A stretch of DNA of 7,681 bases from Actinomyces sp. (GTDB taxonomy: Bacteria; Actinomycetota; Actinomycetes; Actinomycetales; Actinomycetaceae): contig NZ_JAUMUL010000094.1 of assembly GCF_030530635.1 (NCBI RefSeq), forward strand, positions 1-7,681. The letters run 5' to 3'. Below, piece after piece: positions 5,440 through 7,681 of this stretch. Position 1 is the first letter of the stretch, and each line of letters begins with the position of its first letter. The notes under the pieces are model-generated. The model saw only the letters and a program-made list of their open reading frames with translations. It ran no database searches and was not told the origin of the DNA. Made by a program: the position numbers and the translations under genes.

Positions 5440-6275
5440 TGAGTGCACAGCCGACAGTCGCCATGTCCTCCCGCAGGCGCCACGGCTGCGGCGGTTACGC
5501 ACCGCCGCAGCGCCCGGGCGGGTCCTTCCGCGTCGCCGTGCGACTGGAACTGGCCAAGCTGCGGCGCCTACGCACCACGCCGATCGTGACCGTGCTGGGC
5601 GTGACGGCGGTGGCGTTCGCCGCGCCACTGTCCGCGTCCTCCCGGGCGGGCCTGAACGATCCGGCCGCCCACCCGTGGGAGGGGATCCTGCTGCAGTATG
5701 CGCTGATCAACGCCCTGTTCTCGCCGATTCTGGTGGCCGTACTGGCCAGCCGCCTGACCGACCTTAAGCACGCATCCGGCGGCTGGTACCTGTCCGCGAC
5801 GGCCGGCCTGACGCCCGGGCGGCTGTGTCGGGCCAAGTTCGCCACCCTGGCACTCGTGCTGGTGTCGACACTCGCGATGCAGACGGTGGCGCTGATAGTC
5901 GCAGCCTGCACCGCCGGCGCCACCGTGCCGCTGCCAATCGGGACATGGGCCGGATACACCGCCCTGTTGATCGGCGTCGACCTGGCCATGTGCGCGCTGC
6001 ATATTCTGCTCGCGGCCGTGCTCGACAACCAGCTTGCGTGTGTGGGCCTCGGGCTGGTAGGGGCCTTCATCGGCGTGTACATGTTCCTCGCCCCGGCCTG
6101 GCTCGCGCGGCTGCTGCCGTGGGGGTACTGGGCGATGATCTGCCCCATCTCACAGGTCGGCACCGGCGACCTCATGGTCGCCCGCCCACCCCTGGGCTGG
6201 ATAGCCGGATTTCTGGGGCTGGCCGCCACCTGTTTCTACACAATCACTTCCCGCCTCGACCACATCGAAAGGTGA
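5439..6275 (+). CDS. ABC-2 permease, first subunit (LanE/LanG-like)
   Basis: A 278-aa integral membrane protein with about six hydrophobic segments (near 48-66, 86-104, 136-158, 168-192, 197-218 and 249-269), the usual size and topology for lantibiotic-protection and bacitracin-type permeases. The N-terminal 30 residues are basic and not conserved-looking. RVAVRLELAKLRR (31-43) is the typical amphipathic entry helix. A family-like cytoplasmic block follows: SRLTDLKHASGGW (104-116) and TPGRLCRAKF (125-134), analogous to the EHRGSSW...AKT block of the second permease. ATG 5439 overlaps the ATPase stop (TGATG), which indicates coupling. A strong hairpin lies within codons 16-25. The substrate, probably a lipid-II-binding or pore-forming peptide expelled from the membrane, is inferred from family resemblance. 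Confidence 0.85.
   Translation: MSAQPTVAMSSRRRHGCGGYAPPQRPGGSFRVAVRLELAKLRRLRTTPIVTVLGVTAVAFAAPLSASSRAGLNDPAAHPWEGILLQYALINALFSPILVAVLASRLTDLKHASGGWYLSATAGLTPGRLCRAKFATLALVLVSTLAMQTVALIVAACTAGATVPLPIGTWAGYTALLIGVDLAMCALHILLAAVLDNQLACVGLGLVGAFIGVYMFLAPAWLARLLPWGYWAMICPISQVGTGDLMVARPPLGWIAGFLGLAATCFYTITSRLDHIER
5485..5511. other. Perfect 10-bp GC hairpin inside the first permease gene
   Basis: GCTGCGGCGG (5485-5494) and CCGCCGCAGC (5502-5511) are exact inverted repeats around TTACGCA. The hairpin begins 46 nt after the ATPase stop, within the poorly conserved N-terminal coding stretch of the permease. It could temper translation or transcription past the ATPase, but it may simply reflect GC-rich coding sequence. 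Confidence 0.6.
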
Positions 6276-6280
6276 GCCCC

Positions 6281-7111
6281 GTGCCCGCAACCAGTGTTTC
6301 ACGCGGTACTCCCGCCCCCATTTCGGTTATCCCGACGCCGACCGCTAAAAAAGGCGCCTGGCCGGCCCTGCTGGCCGTGGAGGCCCTCAAGCTGCGCCGG
6401 TCCCTGGTGTGGTTGATCGTGGTGGTGTTACCTGTGCTCACCGTCATCTCCGGATCGGTCAACTTCGCAATGAACCAGGCGGTGCTGGCGGCGACCTGGG
6501 AAACCTTCACCAGCCAAGTCACCTTGTTCTACGGGCTGTTCTTCTTCTCGATCGCGGTCGCCCTGCTGCTGGCGGCGGCGTGGCGCCCCGAGCATCGGGG
6601 CTCGTCTTGGAACCACATGGCCACGACGCCGCACTCTCCGGCCGCGGTCGCCCTGGCGAAGACGAGCGTGATCCTGATGCCGGTAGCCGCCATGCAGTTG
6701 CTGCTGATTGCACTCACCTGGCTGTCCGGCATTGTGTTCCTGCACCTGGATGGGGGCCTGCCCATCGGCTTCGCGGTCTCGGCACTGCTGGCGGTGGTGG
6801 CTGCGGTGCCGCTGGCTGGCTTGCAGTCCCTGTTGTCGATGCGGATGCGGTCCTTCGCCGCGCCCGTGGCTTTGGGGCTGGCCGGTGCGGTGATCGGCAT
6901 TGGGGTCGCCTACAAGGCGCAGACACTGGCGGGTTTGTGGCCGTACTCGCTGGTAACGCGGGCGCTGACGCTCGGCTCGAACGCCCTCACCGACGCCGGC
7001 GGCCTGGACTGGGCCGGCATCGGTCCGGTCCTGGCCTGGGCGGTGGTGGGCGGCGCGGTCTTCTGGGCGCTGCTGGCGCACATGGCCCGACGGGCAACGC
7101 CTCGGGTCTGA
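6281..7111 (+). CDS. ABC-2 permease, second subunit (LanE/LanG-like)
   Basis: A 276-aa membrane protein with about six hydrophobic segments (near 42-60, 82-100, 126-152, 156-176, 188-208 and 245-268). It starts with GTG 6281, placed 8 nt after AAAGG (6268-6272) and 5 nt after the previous stop; the frame's upstream extension overlaps the first permease and is rejected. LLAVEALKLRRSLVW (30-44) is the entry helix. WRPEHRGSSWNHMATTPHSP (101-120) followed by ALAKT matches the Glu/His-Gly-x-Trp...Pro...Ala-Lys pattern seen in LanE and LanG permeases, and parallels the block in the first permease. The two are probably ancient paralogues forming a heterodimer. This is the last gene of the ATPase-permease-permease operon; no peptide biosynthesis gene follows. 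Confidence 0.87.
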   Translation: MPATSVSRGTPAPISVIPTPTAKKGAWPALLAVEALKLRRSLVWLIVVVLPVLTVISGSVNFAMNQAVLAATWETFTSQVTLFYGLFFFSIAVALLLAAAWRPEHRGSSWNHMATTPHSPAAVALAKTSVILMPVAAMQLLLIALTWLSGIVFLHLDGGLPIGFAVSALLAVVAAVPLAGLQSLLSMRMRSFAAPVALGLAGAVIGIGVAYKAQTLAGLWPYSLVTRALTLGSNALTDAGGLDWAGIGPVLAWAVVGGAVFWALLAHMARRATPRV

Positions 7112-7156
7112 CCGGATGGGTTGGCCGGTTATTCAAGGGAGCGGGGCAGACCAACC
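7111..7156 (+). terminator. Weak hairpins after the ABC operon
   Basis: Two competing inverted repeats directly follow the last permease stop: ACCGG (7111-7115) with CCGGT (7125-7129), and GGTTGG (7119-7124) with CCAACC (7151-7156). Neither is followed by a T-run. Some transcript end is expected here between convergent genes, but these stems are short and the call is tentative. Confidence 0.25.
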
Positions 7157-7177
7157 AGTGGTGCCATCGTCAGCGGG

Positions 7178-7333
7178 TCAGTCACGCCCCACCTGCGCGA
7201 AGCGGATCGGGCCTGTCCCCGCCAGCACCCATGCCGTTGGCAGGATCGACGACAGCGCAGCCAAGCACAGGACCAGGGTGATAACACTGCCGCCATCCGT
7301 GAGGAAGAGAATGAGGGCTCCGACGCATGCCAT
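7178..7333 (-). CDS. Possible small membrane protein or gene remnant (51 aa)
   Basis: On the minus strand, ATG 7333 to TGA 7180-7178 encodes 51 residues with a strongly hydrophobic character: ACVGALILFLTDGG, then SVITLVLCLAALSSILPTAWVLAG, then a polar tail IRFAQVGRD. This would be two membrane helices in a hairpin. The frame stays open upstream to a TAA about 40 nt earlier, adding PKPEEPVIL and no better start. No clear ribosome-binding site is seen. I do not recognise the family. It may be a genuine small membrane protein or the tail of a decayed transporter, given the probable insertion sequence about 300 bp away. Confidence 0.35.
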   Translation of the reverse strand: MACVGALILFLTDGGSVITLVLCLAALSSILPTAWVLAGTGPIRFAQVGRD

Positions 7334-7448
7334 GAGAATTACCGGCTCTTCGGGTTTGGGGGTGTGGTGTTATGGTGGGCTGAGGTAGAGCGGTCGCCGA
7401 TGTCCTGATGCCTGACACGGGGGTGGGGTGTGTGCTTGGCCGGTTGGG

Positions 7449-7473
7449 CGTTAACAACGCAACTTAACGTTGT
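7449..7473. repeat. Two overlapping inverted repeats in an AT-richer island
   Basis: CGTTAA (7449-7454) and TTAACG (7464-7469) are perfect inverted repeats. So are ACAACG (7454-7459) and CGTTGT (7468-7473). The pairs share bases and would be mutually exclusive as stems. They could be nested operator half-sites or fold as an RNA switch; nothing more can be said. Confidence 0.5.
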
Positions 7474-7492
7474 GCTGTATGCCTCGGGGCCT

Positions 7493-7520
7493 TTGACAGC
7501 CGATTAACCGGCGTTGTCAA
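7493..7520. repeat. 28-bp imperfect inverted repeat with TTGACA/TGTCAA ends
   Basis: TTGACA (7493-7498) and GCCG (7499-7502) pair with CGGC (7509-7512) and TGTCAA (7515-7520), giving a 10-bp stem with a GT bulge and a 6-nt loop, ATTAAC. It could be a bidirectional terminator or an operator. No matching -10 boxes were found for the TTGACA on either strand. Confidence 0.5.
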
Positions 7521-7628
7521 CCCCGAAGCGGCGCAGCAGATCGGGAAGTGGCGTCGCAGAGGGCCTTGGTTCCGGGCACCGGGGCTGCCGGCAGCCAAGT
7601 CCGGCACGGTGAGCCAGCGCGATTCACC

Positions 7629-7681
7629 GAGCCTGTCAAGTTTTCTGTGTAAGCGGGTTGTTGCTTACAGGTAGGGGCGGA
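7629..7681 (+). mobile_element. Probable terminal repeat of an IS256-type element, cut by the window edge
   Basis: The segment GAGCCTGTCAAG (7629-7640) followed by TTTTCTGTGTAA (7641-7652) resembles, from memory, the outer-to-inner terminal repeat of IS256-family elements. These commonly begin with GAG or GAT and end in TGTGTAA. An internal stem, GTAAGC (7649-7654) with GCTTAC (7663-7668), follows at once. The orientation implies that the body and transposase lie to the right of the window. The transposase, opposite end and target duplication are not visible, so the call rests on the end sequence alone. Confidence 0.5.

Larger units (their letters stand above)
7334..7628. other. Gene-free stretch with G-rich and AT-richer inverted-repeat segments
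   Basis: No reading frame here looks like a conserved gene on either strand. 7351-7440 is G/T-rich with runs such as GGGGGTGTGG. 7449-7520 is AT-richer than its surroundings and contains several inverted repeats, described separately. 7521-7628 is ordinary GC-rich sequence with only short open frames. Confidence 0.5.

Noticed and set aside
5825..6280. 152-residue N-terminal extension of the second permease
   Set aside because: It lies in another frame over the first permease and is Arg/Gly/Pro-rich. GTG 6281 with AAAGG 8 nt upstream is the sensible start.
7116..7408. 90- and 95-aa plus-strand frames after the ABC operon
   Set aside because: Both are polar, low-similarity frames overlapping each other and the hydrophobic minus-strand ORF, with no ribosome-binding site.
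7467..7640. Minus-strand fragment containing ESRWLTVPDLA, like the start of an Rv2175c-type DNA-binding protein
   Set aside because: Only about 11 residues resemble that family. The following residues do not continue the fold and the frame ends soon after. It could be a remnant, but the match is too short to annotate.

Overview
The window is high-GC DNA with strong G/C preference at third codon positions, many GTG starts and overlapping stop/start pairs. This fits an actinomycete. An Actinomyces-like host is my guess from the overall look and the degenerate intergenic repeats, not something I could test.

Layout. (1) 1-523 has no credible protein gene. It holds a 23-bp tandem repeat at the left edge (1-41), a degenerate 20-bp-period direct repeat array (about 109-394) and a 9-bp hairpin (237-261). 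(2) 511-2167 is a sulfur-type transport locus. A possible leaderless 35-codon leader ORF containing Met-Cys-Met-Cys (524-631) is followed by a perfect 22-bp palindrome (657-678). Next comes a 65-aa single-helix membrane protein (765-962), then a UPF0324/YeiH-type putative sulfate exporter (962-2167) that overlaps it by one base. (3) 2195-4233 (minus strand) encodes a NarL-type histidine kinase and a LuxR-type response regulator with an ATGA overlap. (4) 4417-7111 (plus strand), divergent from the kinase, encodes an ABC ATPase and two ABC-2 permeases resembling lantibiotic self-protection/resistance transporters (LanF-LanE-LanG). (5) 7112-7681 holds weak convergent hairpins, a possible 51-aa membrane ORF on the minus strand, an AT-richer island of nested inverted repeats, and what looks like the terminal repeat of an IS256-type insertion sequence running off the right edge.

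How the genes may work together. The kinase/regulator pair and the divergent ABC operon form a typical envelope-stress or antimicrobial-peptide detoxification module. The peptide or the stress it causes would be sensed by the multi-span kinase, and the LuxR-type regulator would act on the shared 183-bp intergenic region, where a TCATAC-N4-GTATGA palindrome is the best operator candidate. The ATPase has Glu where most ABC proteins have the Q-loop Gln, a hallmark of the LanF group. No lantibiotic biosynthesis genes are present, so resistance is likelier than producer immunity. The transporter locus to the left looks independent. Its most interesting aspect is a possible cysteine-sensing leader peptide with mutually exclusive RNA pairings upstream of a sulfur-anion exporter.
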